64,000 nt of DNA, taken from assembly GCA_021018995.1 (NCBI GenBank), contig CM037586.1, positions 145,990,060 to 146,054,059 of the forward strand. Direction: 5' to 3'. The stretch is from Chloranthus sessilifolius. Its lineage: Eukaryota; Streptophyta; Magnoliopsida; Chloranthales; Chloranthaceae. The position numbers and the translations under genes are program-made. Below the pieces are notes generated by a model. That model had not been told where the DNA came from, searched no databases, and saw only the letters and a program-made list of their open reading frames with translations. Each line of letters opens with the position of its first letter. Position 1 is the stretch's first letter. Positions 10,865-22,319 of the stretch are shown in pieces.

Positions 10865-13262
10865 TTCTCAATAATTATTCGGGACAAGTGATCTGCCACC
10901 ACATTCTCTGAGCCTTTCTTGTCTTTGATCTCCAAATCGAACTCTTGCAACAACAAAATCCATCTGATTAAGCATGCTTTAGCATCTTTCTTAGCGAACA
11001 GATACCGCAGAGCAGCATGATCTGTAAATACCACGACTTTAGATCCTAATAAATAGGATCAAAATTTATCCAACGTGAAAACTACTGCCAAAAGTTCCTT
11101 TTCGGTGGTCGAGTAGTTCAACTGAGCATCATTGAGAGTGCGACTCGCATGGCAGATTACATGCGGTAATTTTTCTATTCGTTGCCCCAAAACAGCTCCA
11201 ATTGCATAATCAGAGGCGTCGCACATTATTTCGAACGGGAAGTCCCAGTTTGGAGATTGAATTATTGGAGCTTTTATCAATTCGGCCTTAATGGGTTCAA
11301 AAACGAACGGGGCATCCTTGGAAAGTAAACTGCATAGCGATCGCGCTATCTTGCTGAAATCTTTAATAAAACGCCGATAAAAACCAGCGTGTCCAAGAAA
11401 AGATCTGATTTCTTTCACTGTCCTAGGTGGTGGTAGATTGGCAATTAAATCAACTTTGGCCTTGTCGACCTCGATACCCTGGGGCGATATGATATGTCCC
11501 AAAACAATGCCATCTTTAACCATGAAGTGACATTTTTTCCAGTTAAGAACAAGGTTCTTCTCTTGGCATCGTTCAAGCACTAGTGACAAATGATTCAAAC
11601 AACAAGAAATCGCTTTCCATGGATCGAGAAGTCGTCCATGAAGACCTCGAGGAATCGCTCGACCATATCCGAAAAAATACTCAGCATACATCTTTGGAAT
11701 GTAGCTGGTGCATTACAAAGCCCAAATGGCATTCGTCGGTAGGAGAAAGTACCAAAAGGACATGTGAAAGTGGTCTTCTCCTGATCCTCAGGTGCAATGA
11801 CTATTTGGTTATACCCGGAATAGCCATTGAGGAAGCAATAGTACTCATGCCCAGCCAATCTTTCCAACATCTGATCGATAAACGAAAGAGGAAAGTGATC
11901 TTTCCTCGTCATCAAATTTAACTTTCGATAATCAATGCACACTCTCCACCCTGTTTGAATTTTTGTAGGGACTAGTATATTTTCCTCATTCTTCACCACT
12001 GTGACTTCCGATTTCTTAGGGACCACTTGTGTGGGGCTGACCCATTTACTGTCAAAGATGAGGTATATAATTCCAGCATCTAGAAGTTTGATTACCTCAT
12101 TTCGGACCAAGTCTTGCATTATAGGGTTTAGTCTCCTCTGTGGTTCCCTAGAAGGTTTAGCATTGTCTTCCAAATGGATTCGATGAATACAAACCGTGGG
12201 GCTAATGCCTTTGATATCTTTTATCGACCAACCGAGGGCACTTTTGTGCTCTTTGAGTACATTCATGAGTTGGCCTTCTTGATGCGCATCCAATGTTGAT
12301 GATATTATAACGAGTTCAGTTTCATTCTCCCCCAGGTAGACATACTTGAGATTTTTCGGAAGAGGTTTAAGTTCTAAGGACACTTTCTCCTCCTCTTTCG
12401 GCTTTTCCTTGATTAATTCAATTTGAGTTTCACGCTCTATTTCTTTTTCTTCTCCCAAACGTGGTGTGGAGTCCAACATGTGATTCACTTCTTGGATCAG
12501 TTGATCCACATCAAAATTCTCTCCGAAATGCGCAAGACAAGCTGCTAAAGGATCTTCAACTTTGGATGCACGAAATATGTCTTCAACGATTTCATCGAGT
12601 ATGCATGCTTGTGCATGTTCATCATCCTCCATGGGCTGCTTGGCAATATTAAAAATATTGAGTTCCACTGTCATATTCCCAAATGACAGATTCATGATCC
12701 CATTTCGACAATTGATCAGCGCATTGGAGGTTGCTAGAAAAGGTCTTCCTAGAATCACTGGAATGTTATTCTTCAAATTTGATGCCGGTTCAGTGTCCAA
12801 AACAACAAAATTTACAGGAAAGTAGAAAGAATCCACCTTGATGAGGACATCTTCCACAATTCCACGAGGGATCTTTACGAACCGATCAGCTAACTGAAGG
12901 GTCATCGCAGTGGCCTTAAGTTCTCCCAACTCGAGCTCCTTGTACACAGAATAAGGCAACAAGTTGACACTTGCTCCTAAATCTAAAAGGGCCTGATCAA
13001 TACGGTTATCACCGATGATGATCGAGATTGTAGGACAACCTGGGTCCTTGTATTTGATCAGGAGCTTTGCTTGTAACACTGAACTGACTTGCTCAGCTAA
13101 GAAAGCCTTTTTCGGAATATTTGTCTTTCTTTTAATTGTGACCAATTCCTTCAAAAATTTAGCATAAGCTGGCACTTGGCGGATGGCATCCAGGAAAGGA
13201 ATATTAATTTTTAATTGCTTAAAAATCTCATTTATTCCTTCCTCATCGCGATTTTTCATCAA
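10865..13262 (-). pseudogene. protease, reverse transcriptase and RNase H region of the Athila-type element
   Basis: Read leftwards: an aspartic protease-like part (around ASVNLLPYSVYKELELGE and then VILGRPFLATS), a linker rich in E and K, reverse transcriptase (RVCIDYRKLN, PFGLCNAPATFQRCM, and the palm VFMDDFS at about 11610-11650), then RNase H ([10 protein letters not shown] and [10 protein letters not shown]). The order PR-RT-RH-INT is the gypsy order. This is the best preserved coding part in the window's retroelements, though it remains a fossil. Confidence 0.9.
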
Positions 13263-13939
13263 TCTTTGCGTGTGGCTTTAGGAACAAAACTTCTCTTCTG
13301 TTCACTCTTTTCTTCTGATGTTTCTTTTGCTTGTACTTTATCATCAATTTCTTCTTTCTCCTCAGATTTCTTCTCTCCATCAGACTTTTCCTCCTCCTCT
13401 GGCAACACTACTTTGTTATCGACCTGCTTTCCAGATCTCAATGTTGTGATCGCCCGAATTTGTTGTTGATCATCCTCTTGTGTTGAAGTTGATGTTTGTT
13501 CAACAACCATTTGGCCCCTTGGGTTAGGAACTGGTTGGCTCGGAAACGATACTTTTTCTCTTTCACAGAGAAAAGTGGCCAATTGCCCAATTTGGATCTC
13601 TATTTTAGAGATTGAGGATGTGTGAGAATGAATGAGTTTCATCAGGTCCCTAGTAGAAGGAGTTTGTGTATGAGGACGTTGGGCAGTATTTTCCTGTGGA
13701 ATGTTAAATCCAGGTGGTGGAAATATTGGCACAAAATTTTACTGTGGTTGGTTTTAATAACCTCCCATTGGTTGTGCAAACTGAAAATTCTGGTTCATTT
13801 GCCTTGGCTGCCCAACCCGATTCTAATTGTATTAAAATTGATTCGGGTTATTAAACCCTTACTGCTGAAATTGCCCTTGACCGTAGTTCTGCTGCGATCC
13901 TTGGTTGAAATTTTGTTGGGGATAAAAGTTCCCTCGCTT

Positions 13940-15102
13940 CGGTCAGATTCTTTGATTCTCTTGTTTCCATGAGAAATTTGGGTGGTTTCTCCAGCTATTT
14001 GGGTTATTCTCATTGAAAACGTTTCCTTGATTCCGCCCATAATTATTCACAACATTTAGCTGTTCAGATGTGTCTTCATGATAGTTCTGCATTGAAGGAC
14101 AATCATCTGCCATATGCGTTGGACTTGCACAAATTGAACATGGCTCAGGTTGTGTATTTACCATATGCACATTCTTCTTTAATTTCAATTCCTCCACTTG
14201 TTGAGTGAGGAAATCAATTTTAGCCATCAAATCCGGGGAATCCTTTACTACGTATAGTCCTTTCTTGGTTGAACTGCTTGATCGGCTTTGACCGTTGTTC
14301 CCAAGTCTTTCAGAAATCCCGTCGAGAATCCTCAGCTTTTTTTTAGGAAAGCATAAGATTCAGTTTCCTTAAGACTCAGGAATCCTCCGCCATTCATTGA
14401 CTCCACCAGATGTCTATTTGGTTGACTCAGTCCATTGTAGAAACACTGAACCAGTCTCCACTTTGAGTATCCATGGTGTGGACATTTAAGTAAGAGATCC
14501 ATGAATCTATCCCAAGCTTCATATAATCTCTCATCTTCCTCTTGCGTGAAATCCGTGATTTCACATCTAAGGACATTAGTCTTCGCCATAGGGAAGAACT
14601 TTGACAGAAACTTTTTGACCATCTGATCCCAGGTGGTTATGGATCCCGATGGTAGAGAGTTTAACCAGGCTTTTGCTTTATCCTTTATAGAGAAAGGAAA
14701 CAAGCGTAGCCTAACAGATTCTTCGCTGAAGTTTTGGTAAACAGATGAGCAGACTTCGACAAAGTCTTTGACGTGCTGGTATGGATCTTCTCTCTCCATG
14801 CCATGAAAGATTGGAAGGATTTGAATGACATTTGTACGAATTTCAAACCGGCCACCAGGTGTGGCGGGGTATACAATGCATGATCGGTTATTTGTAGTGA
14901 TCGGAGAGAACAGTTCCCTCAATGTTGGTTCTTCCTCTTGTTCAAGTTGCCCATTCATGTTGTCAGTCATACTGACTTCAGTGGATGATTCCCTTGAAAA
15001 TTTCTGCCTTGATCTAGCGTCCTTATGATTTGACCGGCAAGCACGTTCGATCTCTGAATTTAAAGGCTCTAAAGTTCTTTCTTTAGAAGACTTAGTGTGC
15101 AT
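13940..15102 (-). pseudogene. gag region of the Athila-type element
   Basis: The first ATG is at 15102. The capsid-like domain has FHGMEREDPYQHVKDFVEVC, then AKAWLNSLPSGSITTWDQM and FYNGLSQPNRHLVE, all characteristic of plant gypsy gag. A CCHC zinc knuckle (CSICASPTHMADDC, about 14090-14132) follows, then a glutamine- and asparagine-rich tail. The product would coat element RNA. It is part of a broken element. Confidence 0.88.
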
Positions 15103-15972
15103 GCAAATGACGCAGAGAGCGGAGGTTTCGGGCAGGAAAACCTCAAGAAAATTAAATTTTTTTTTTTTTTTTAAATTAAAATTCGAATTTTAATTTAATT
15201 TTAATTTTTTTTTTTTTTTTTAAATCCGAATTTCAAAAATTCAAATTAAAAATTCAAATTTTAAACCTAATGGCAATCCTACAAAATCTTATCTAAAAGA
15301 GAAAAATAAGAGAAATAATAAAAGATTCCTAAATTTTCTAAGGAAGGTATCCTAAAAATCTATACTTCCTAAAAAGACTCCTACAAAATATAAAATAAGA
15401 AGCCTAAAAATTTCAACTTTCTGAAAGACTCCTACAAAATTTAAAATAAAAAGCCTAAAAATCTCAACTTTCTAAAAGACTCCTAAAAAAAAATCTCAAC
15501 TACCTAAGAGAGAAAAATAAGGGAGAGAAGATTTTGCAAAGCAAAAATCCAAAATTTGATTTTTTTTTTTTTTAAATTAAAATTAAAATTCGAATTTAAA
15601 ATAAAGAATTTTTTTTTTTTTTTTAAAATTCGAATTTCAAAAATAAAAATTGAATTCAAAAATTAAAATATAAAATTTAAATTTCAAAACCTAAAGACAA
15701 TCCTACAAAATCCTATAAAATCTTACCTAAAAGAGAAAAAGAAGGGAGAGAATAGAAAGATTTCTACAAAGCCTAAAGCAAGTAGTCCCACAAAAATTAA
15801 TAACTAGATTTTAGAAAATCCTACAAAATATCTAAAAGAGGAAAATTAGGAAAATAAACTCCTAAAAAAAAAAATTTTTTTTTTTTTTTTTTTAAAAGCA
15901 GAAATACTATTTTAATCTCTGAAAATTCCTAAAATTTACTGTCTACCGAAAATTCAGATTTTCTTAATTTAA
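15103..15972 (-). other. AT-rich leader of the Athila-type element with homopolymer blocks
   Basis: An untranslated stretch between primer site and gag. It is built from repeated pieces: runs of 12-20 T followed by TTAAATTAAAATTCGAATTT (about 15155-15230, 15558-15640 and 15870-15895), and repeats of TCCTACAAAAT...CCTAAAAATCTC (about 15280-15500 and 15690-15850). There is no gene. Confidence 0.7.
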
Positions 15973-15989
15973 TCCCGGCAACGGCGCCA
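15973..15989 (-). other. primer binding site for tRNA-Asp
   Basis: The + strand reads TCCCGGCAACGGCGCCA, which matches the 3' end of plant tRNA-Asp including CCA, so the - strand element RNA can pair with that tRNA. It lies 6 bases inside the 5' LTR. The tRNA match is from memory of the plant tRNA-Asp sequence. Confidence 0.85.
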
Positions 15990-15995
15990 AAAACT

Positions 15996-17509
15996 TGATG
16001 TGTATTTTTAATTGTGATATTTTACTCGCAAGTGCACGAATCGGATTGTATATAGTGAGTGCGGAGTACGAGATCGTTCCCATGAGGACTAATTTTGAAA
16101 GATCTAAAAAGACAAGCAATTTCAGAAATCTACTAAGATCTAACAGTATTCTACCAGTCTTATGATTTAGGTGGTTTGATGAGATGATAATTACTAACTA
16201 CAAACTGTAATTTAATTGATAATTCAAAAATAAAGATAAAGATAAAGATACTAAATCCTCCCATCTTTGGATCTGTAATGGTAATTTTTATTTTTGAAAT
16301 CGAGTGTGCCGAGCGATTAAGATAAAATTACCATTACAGATCCAAGATCCAGGGCATGGCTCGGCACACTCGATCCCGGATCATAATCGTAATTAGATCC
16401 ACACGATGAAAACAAAAAGACCATATAACAATGATTGGGTAAAATTACCATCACAGATCTGAGATCCCGGGCATGGCTCGGCACACGCGATCTCGGATAG
16501 TGGCAATGATTTCATCCGTTCTTGATAGCACAACAACCATAAAATAAGATCTCATATTTTAATCCTAAATTTATATTATTAAAAATACATCCTTCGGATG
16601 GGAATCATTAGATCCCCATCCTTATGAATTTAGCCACACATATTGCAATTAAATGACATAAATAAATAAGGAAGGAAAAATAACATAAATTTAATGAATT
16701 AAAAATACCTCAACTTCAAAAGAAATTACTTTGATCCAAAAGTATGATGGTCTTCAGAAACGAGAATAATGCAGGAATAAACTTGAGCAAAAATATAATA
16801 AACTGGAGGAATGAGTACTGGAAATTAAATGAACAAAGCTCTCAAAAAGGAATAAATAAAAACTCCTTATTTCTATGTCTAACTATGAAAAAGAAAAGCA
16901 AAAAACTAAAACTCTAATCTCCTATCTCCCTAATTTCTCATTCTCCTTCGAAGTGTTTGAGTCGCTTTAAATAGATTCCCGGTCGCAGAAGTCTCCCAAC
17001 CGCCAATTTAGGGTCGATTAATCGACCCTACAAAAGAGGCTCAAATTCAGCTTTAAAGTAGTCAATTCCATGTCAGACTCTCCTTCTCCTCGATTAATCG
17101 ACCAAAAGGGTCGATGCATCGACCCCCAGAAATCCGTGAATTTCAGCACACTTTTTATATCAGACACTACTTTGGTATTTCAGCCATAACTTTCTGTTCC
17201 GAACTTGGATTGTGGTGATTCTTACGCCGTTGGAACACTGACAAAAATATCAACAACTTTTGTGTTTTGACAATTTCATAATTCGGCCATCTTGAAGGTC
17301 CAAATTTAGCTGCAAGTCGTACCAAGTTCTCGATGACTCAAAGTTACAGTGTTTTGACATTATTTTCAGAATTCTTGGGCTATTTTCCACACTTGGCTTG
17401 TATTTACCTGAAACACTTCAAATCTAATAATTCTCATCAGATAGCCTTCATCGAACAGCTAAATATAGGTATTTAGGGGTGAAATATCATCATATTTTAG
17501 TACTCATCA
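15996..17509 (-). repeat. right LTR (5' LTR) of the Athila-type element
   Basis: A 1514-bp LTR with the same TGATGTG and ACTCATCA ends as the left copy. It is shorter because a block equal to about 5880-6190 of the left LTR is replaced near 16270-16320 by a short piece in the opposite orientation. It retains two of the constant-loop hairpins and three GGTCGA palindromes (17011-17028, 17090-17101 and 17108-17125). Confidence 0.92.
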
Positions 17510-17514
17510 TACGC
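17510..17514. other. target-site duplication, right copy (TACGC)
   Basis: Identical to 5602-5606 and directly after the terminal CA of the right LTR. Confidence 0.92.
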
Positions 17515-17599
17515 CACTCAAAAGTCAATCAAGGGGCAGGCACTCGCCGATCATCTTGTCGACAACCCTTCACTAGATTATGAGCCTTTGACAACTGAG

Positions 17600-17884
17600 T
17601 TTCTCGATGAGGACATCCTGTTCATGACAAAAGATGATACAGAAGAAGCAGAAGAATCATGGGTAATGCACTTTGACGGGGCAGCTAATGCAGAAGGACA
17701 GGGAGTTGACGATATTCTGATTTCGCTGAAAGGATCCCATGTACCCGTCTCTATCAAACTCAACTTTCGTTGTACTACCAACATGGCTGAGTATGAAGCT
17801 TGTGCCACTGGTCTGCAGGCGGCCCTTGATCTGAATATAACTCACCTTCGAGTGTTTGGCGATTCACAGTTGATCATATGCTAG
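17600..17884 (+). pseudogene. additional (archaeal-type) RNase H of the Tat-type element
   Basis: The segment reads WVMHFDGAANAEGQG, then TNMAEYEACATGLQAALDL and HLRVFGDSQLII, giving the D...E...D pattern of an RNase H fold. It lies after the ordinary gypsy RNase H and before integrase. A second, archaeal-type RNase H in exactly this place is a known feature of plant Tat elements. It is a fossil part. Confidence 0.8.
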
Positions 17885-18299
17885 ACAAATGGTGATTGAA
17901 AGACGAAAGATGAGAAACTGATCCCCTACCACGAGCACCTTGAGGATCTGATAACTTGCTTCCAAGACGTGACATTCTCATATGTCCCCTGAATAAGGAA
18001 TCGCTTTTCCGATGCACTAGCAATGTTAGCATCAATGATAAAATCCCGTATGGTGCTGAGATGAAGCCAATCATGACCAAGCAAAGGAATGAGCCGGCCT
18101 TCTGCCTATAGATTGAGGAACCTACAAAGTCTGATGATGAGCCACCTTGGTTCTCAAATATCAAGAATTTCCTCGAGACACTAACTTTCCCTGATGGTAC
18201 ATCCAAGACGGACCGATGAATCATTCAACGTTTAGCAGCAAGTTACGTCATTTGTGGTTAATGCCTTTATAAGTGATCGTACAATAACATCTTGCTCAG

Positions 18300-19387
18300 G
18301 TGCCTTACAGATCATGAAGGAGATCCACGAGGGAGTATGCGAAGCCCACGTCAGCGGTCACATGCTTGCCTAGAAAATTCTACGACAGGGATACTTTTGG
18401 ACCACTATGGAATAAGATTGCTGTAAACATGTTCAGAAATGTTATAAGTGTCAGGAACACTCCAGTCTGATACACTCTCCTGCCATCGATCTTCACTGCA
18501 TGACCGCTCCTTGGTCATTTACTACGTGGGGCCTTGACGTAGTCGGAATGATTAATCCGAAATCATCGAACGGGCATCGATTAATCCTAGTCGCCATTGA
18601 ATACTTCACCAAGTGGGTGAAAGCGGCATCATATGCCAACATCACAGCCAATCACATCGAGAAGTTTCTCAAGAACAATATTATGTGCCAATTTGGAGTA
18701 CCCAAAGATATCATCACGAACAACGGCACAAAATTTATGAATAAGTGCATCCGAGTCTTCTGCAAGCAATACAAAATCAAGCACCATCGCTCGTCCCCTT
18801 ATCAGCCTCAAACTAACGGAGCCGTGAAAGTTGCGAACAAGACGGTCGTCCGCATCCTTGAGAAGATGGTCGTCACTTACCGAGATTGGAGTGAAATATT
18901 ATCGCTTGCTTTATGGGCCTACAGAACGTCAATCCATACCGCTACAGGGGCAACCCTATTCTCCCTTGTGTATGGAACCGAGGTCGTCCTACCAGTTGAG
19001 GTTGAAGTACCCTCACTCCGAATCCTTATGGAATCAGGCTTACCTGAAGCAAAGAGAGAGAGAGAGAGATCCCGCTTCGAACAATTGAACTTATTGGACG
19101 AGAGGAGACTCCTAGCCTTGTGTCACACTCAAGTTTACTAGGGGCGAATCACACGCGCTTACAATAAATGTGTCCGCGGTCAAGATTTAAAGGTAGGAGA
19201 TACTGTACTGAAGAAAACCTTCTCATCCCTCCACGCCGATCCAAGAGAGAAGTTCAAGCCGAACTGGGAAGGACCTTACGTCGTTCAAGAAGTGATACCA
19301 AGACACGCCATCCGCCTCGCCACCATAGATGGAGATCATCTTCCTGAGCCCATCAATGCTAGATACGTCCGACGATTTTACTCTTAG
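18300..19387 (+). pseudogene. integrase region of the Tat-type element
   Basis: A zinc-binding N-terminal part (about 18300-18480) is followed by a core with WGLDVVGMINP, LVAIEYFTKWVKAASY and HHRSSPYQPQTNGAVKVAN, and by LALWAYRTSIHTATGATLF. A C-terminal part with FKPNWEGPYVVQEV and RYVRRFY ends near 19387. LVAIEYFTKWVEA-like cores are typical of Tat integrases. It is part of the broken outer element. Confidence 0.85.
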
Positions 19388-19390
19388 TCT

Positions 19391-19967
19391 ATCATGATAA
19401 GGTAAGTATTGGTGAAACAAATACGTGATTGCTTAAGAACCACTCAAAAGAGGCCATCATTCCAAACACAGTAGCCAAAAAGCATCTCTAAAAATGATGA
19501 TATTTTTTGCTACCCCATTTGAGCCTGGGCCTTTCTTTCAATAAACCCCTTCCCAAAAAAAAAAATGTGTGTGTACATATACAAAAAAGGGAAAATAAAG
19601 TTACCATCAAAATCTAAAAAAATCAAAAAAGCAAAACCGCAAAAAGAGATTGCCTGAAATTGAGCAAAAAGAATAAAAAAAAATGTGTAGAAGAATCACG
19701 GGGCATGTACAATAAAAACCCCCAAGGGAAAAAGTATGTTGAGAAAACTGAAGCCGTATCAAGGAAACACTTTTAGTCTAGCAAACCTTTAAATCCTAAC
19801 CTAACCCATGGCCAAGCTACACCCTAAAGAAAGCCCTCTTTTAGGTTTACAAGCGGTCATAATATTTGTTAAGTCAACACAAGCCAAGTTGTGAGACGAC
19901 ACCAGAACTCCATCCAGTCGGCAATGATGGAATCGACGTCTATGTCGTGGCTGTTGAACAAGGAAAT

Positions 19968-20019
<52 letters not shown>

Positions 20020-20700
20020 CTCAGAGCAAGATGGACGTGGTGAAAACCTGAAAGGGCGCTACGGATAAAAACAGCAAGTTTATGCGGACCAGGTGAAAAC
20101 CTGAAAGGACGCTTGGGGTAAGAGAACTAAGCCCATGGAAGTGATCAGAACCCGAAAGGGCGCCACGAGTAAAAAAGGAGATAAATAAATAAAAAAAGAA
20201 GAAAAAAAGAAAAGGAAGGATTGCACTAATTGAGAAGATTGATGCTTAAGGAGCCCTCTTGGTTACTCTCTTTGATACCCTTTTTTTGGCTGGGCTGCTC
20301 ATGGTAGTTCAAGACGGGTCCCGACCAGAATTGTCTTTGTAAAATTGCCTTGTCAAACGTATGACTCAAGGTAAGAAGAAAGGCTTGACTCAATCCAAAG
20401 GAATTAACGTTTCATCCTTGGTAAAATCTGAAAGCTCACTCAAGTTCGACTACATAAAAGAGTTCGACTATGCTCAAAATGGGACCCGTTACTCCGTCTC
20501 ACTGTCAAGGCATAAAAAAAAAAGCCACAAACAAAAAAATCAAGAAAAATCCAAATACTAAAAAATGTGCATATATTTCTACTCATTTTCATGTACATAT
20601 TTCTGGCATCATATTTCAATCTCAAAAATGAAGAAAAATAACAAAAAATCTCCGAAAACAAAAATCCAAACAATATCTTAAAAATGAAAAAATGTAGGTA
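19391..20700 (+). other. 3' untranslated region of the Tat-type element with short repeats
   Basis: There is no gene. It holds three diverged copies of a GAAAACCTGAAAGGGCGC-like motif about 50 bp apart (about 20040, 20092 and 20146), a motif type often seen downstream of integrase in Tat elements, and an (AT)n tract at about 19970-20016. A-rich runs are frequent. Confidence 0.6.
19970..20016. repeat. (AT)n microsatellite
   Basis: About 23 uninterrupted AT units. Confidence 0.95.
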
Positions 20701-21879
20701 GAAATCTACTTTTCTTTCTGTTATTTAGGTTGTATTTTCTTTATATGTATAAACAAAAAAGATTGATATTTTCTCGAGAATATGCAGGAACATCACACGG
20801 TCCAAAGCCTCGAAGCGGGCAACTTCTCAACGATGGACAAATCAGATGAATCATCTCACCACTAACGTCAGGTCTATTCAAAACAAAGAGAGAAAATTAT
20901 TTTGAAAAAGAAAGAATAAATCTGTGCTTCCCCACAGAGCTACGCACATGCTTGTTCTGATGCGGTAAAATATCGATATTTTATCAGCAACACCACTGTG
21001 CTATAGTAACGTCCTAAGTCTAAGGTACGCCTTGGATTCTGGATCCTACTTCAAGGAAGGAGCAACGGTGTCAGTCTCGGTCAAATAGTCAATGTTTTGA
21101 TCGAGTCAACTCCATTGCTAAATCTTTGCGATGAGCGCTCTGTTTCGAATTCATGTGAGCTCTAATGTCTTTAGCTTCAGATTTGTTGGAAAAGGTCAAT
21201 CGTTGGTAGAGACCAACCTGTTGAGAATGAGATTACGTATCAATTAGACTATGTGCAACCATGCATCCGGAAGGGTTCATTTCTCCTTTATTCTCTACAG
21301 GCTTAAAACCTGTATTGACAGCAGTATCCCTATAATGTGTACGTCATGTGTTTGGGTATCCGTATGATGGTCGTTTGTTCCCGTAAATTGTACTCGGGCA
21401 GGTCCGGGTCAGGGCTTCCATCGCCGTTGTTGTTACTTATTGCCCCTTATGGGTGCATGATTATGCATAGTTGAATGAGGCTTATGATCATTGTTGGCAG
21501 AGACCAGGATTGGATGTCCCTTTAGGGGGATACCCAATATTTGGCTGAACCTAATCAAGGTAGTTGAAGCTGGATGCTCTAGGTCATGTTGATCCGGGGT
21601 ACATCTTCGAAAATAACACATCCTCCTAAAAAGCATTGCGACATTTATTCACTTTGCTCAGGCAGTCATTCTAAATAAACTTCAGGATCGATGGGTGGGC
21701 CCAAAGACCTCGAACCCTGCTTTCAGCAGGGGCACCCGCGAATAGTCAGATGGGGCAATCAAATGCCTCTTAGGATTGGACACAAACTATGGAGCCTTGC
21801 ATCGAATCCTTACATATCAAGTAAGATCAAGTCAACGACTGCTTTGTATTCCCAATAATCTTAGATCAGAATGCTAATG
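20701..21879. other. unassigned stretch, probably the 3' LTR zone of the Tat-type element
   Basis: No coding signal. The position downstream of the Tat 3' region makes an LTR likely, but without a second copy I cannot set its ends. A perfect 16-bp palindrome AAAATATCGATATTTT lies at about 20968-20983. The join to the next element, near 21660-21880, is unclear. Confidence 0.4.
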
Positions 21880-21881
21880 GA

Positions 21882-22064
21882 TCAATACACAATGTCAGTA
21901 GTGACAGATTGTCTGATCGAAACTAACACATCCAAAATAAACTCGAGAGGTTCTGCGGTGGCTCTCATCTTTTCAGCAAACTGAGATATGACATACGAGT
22001 GTGTAAATCCAGGATCTATCAAGACTCGTGCCACATTACACAAATAACTATTCTCTGGATACAT
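21882..22064 (-). pseudogene. protease start of the truncated gypsy element
   Basis: The segment ARVLIDPGFTHSYVISQFAEKM corresponds to the active-site region of chromovirus proteases. It is followed to the left by unassigned sequence, so only this piece of pol is present. Confidence 0.7.
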
Positions 22065-22319
22065 TTGTAATGTACCTATTGCACATGTATAATATAGTTA
22101 GCTAGGTCTAAGTCACTAACAGGGTATAAATTATGACATTCTAAGACTAGTGGAAAGAATGCAATGTACTAAATGCACATCTATCTAATATTTAAATAGA
22201 TACACCTTCTTCCCCTAAAAGAAAATCAATTAAATCTATGATAAAAATAATTATTATTACGCATACCTTGAATAATATCATTGCTAGTTTATGCACTCTA
22301 TGTCGATACAGTATGAGCT

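Larger units (their letters stand above)
5607..17509 (-). mobile_element. Athila-type Ty3/gypsy element, nested in the Tat-type element
   Basis: This 11.9-kb LTR retrotransposon lies on the - strand, with its 5' LTR on the right. It has two long LTRs (TG...CA), a tRNA-Asp primer binding site, a polypurine tract, and gag, protease, reverse transcriptase, RNase H and integrase in that order. LTRs of 1.5-1.8 kb, the tRNA-Asp site and a long stretch after integrase fit the Athila group; this assignment is by motif only. It is much better preserved than its host but is still broken (roughly half a dozen breaks). The shared LTR parts differ by only a few percent by eye, so it is clearly younger than the Tat element. 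Confidence 0.92.
17510..19390 (+). mobile_element. Tat-type Ty3/gypsy element, right half
   Basis: The outer element resumes here with the end of RNase H (KGQALADHLVDNP), then an additional RNase H and integrase. The same strand, the matching order and the target duplication show it is the same element as 1-5606. It is decayed, with many breaks. Its 3' LTR must lie further right but cannot be delimited because the 5' LTR is outside the window. Confidence 0.87.

Noticed and set aside
20701-21660. 3' LTR of the Tat-type element
   Set aside because: Position is right but the matching 5' LTR is outside the window, so the boundaries cannot be supported.
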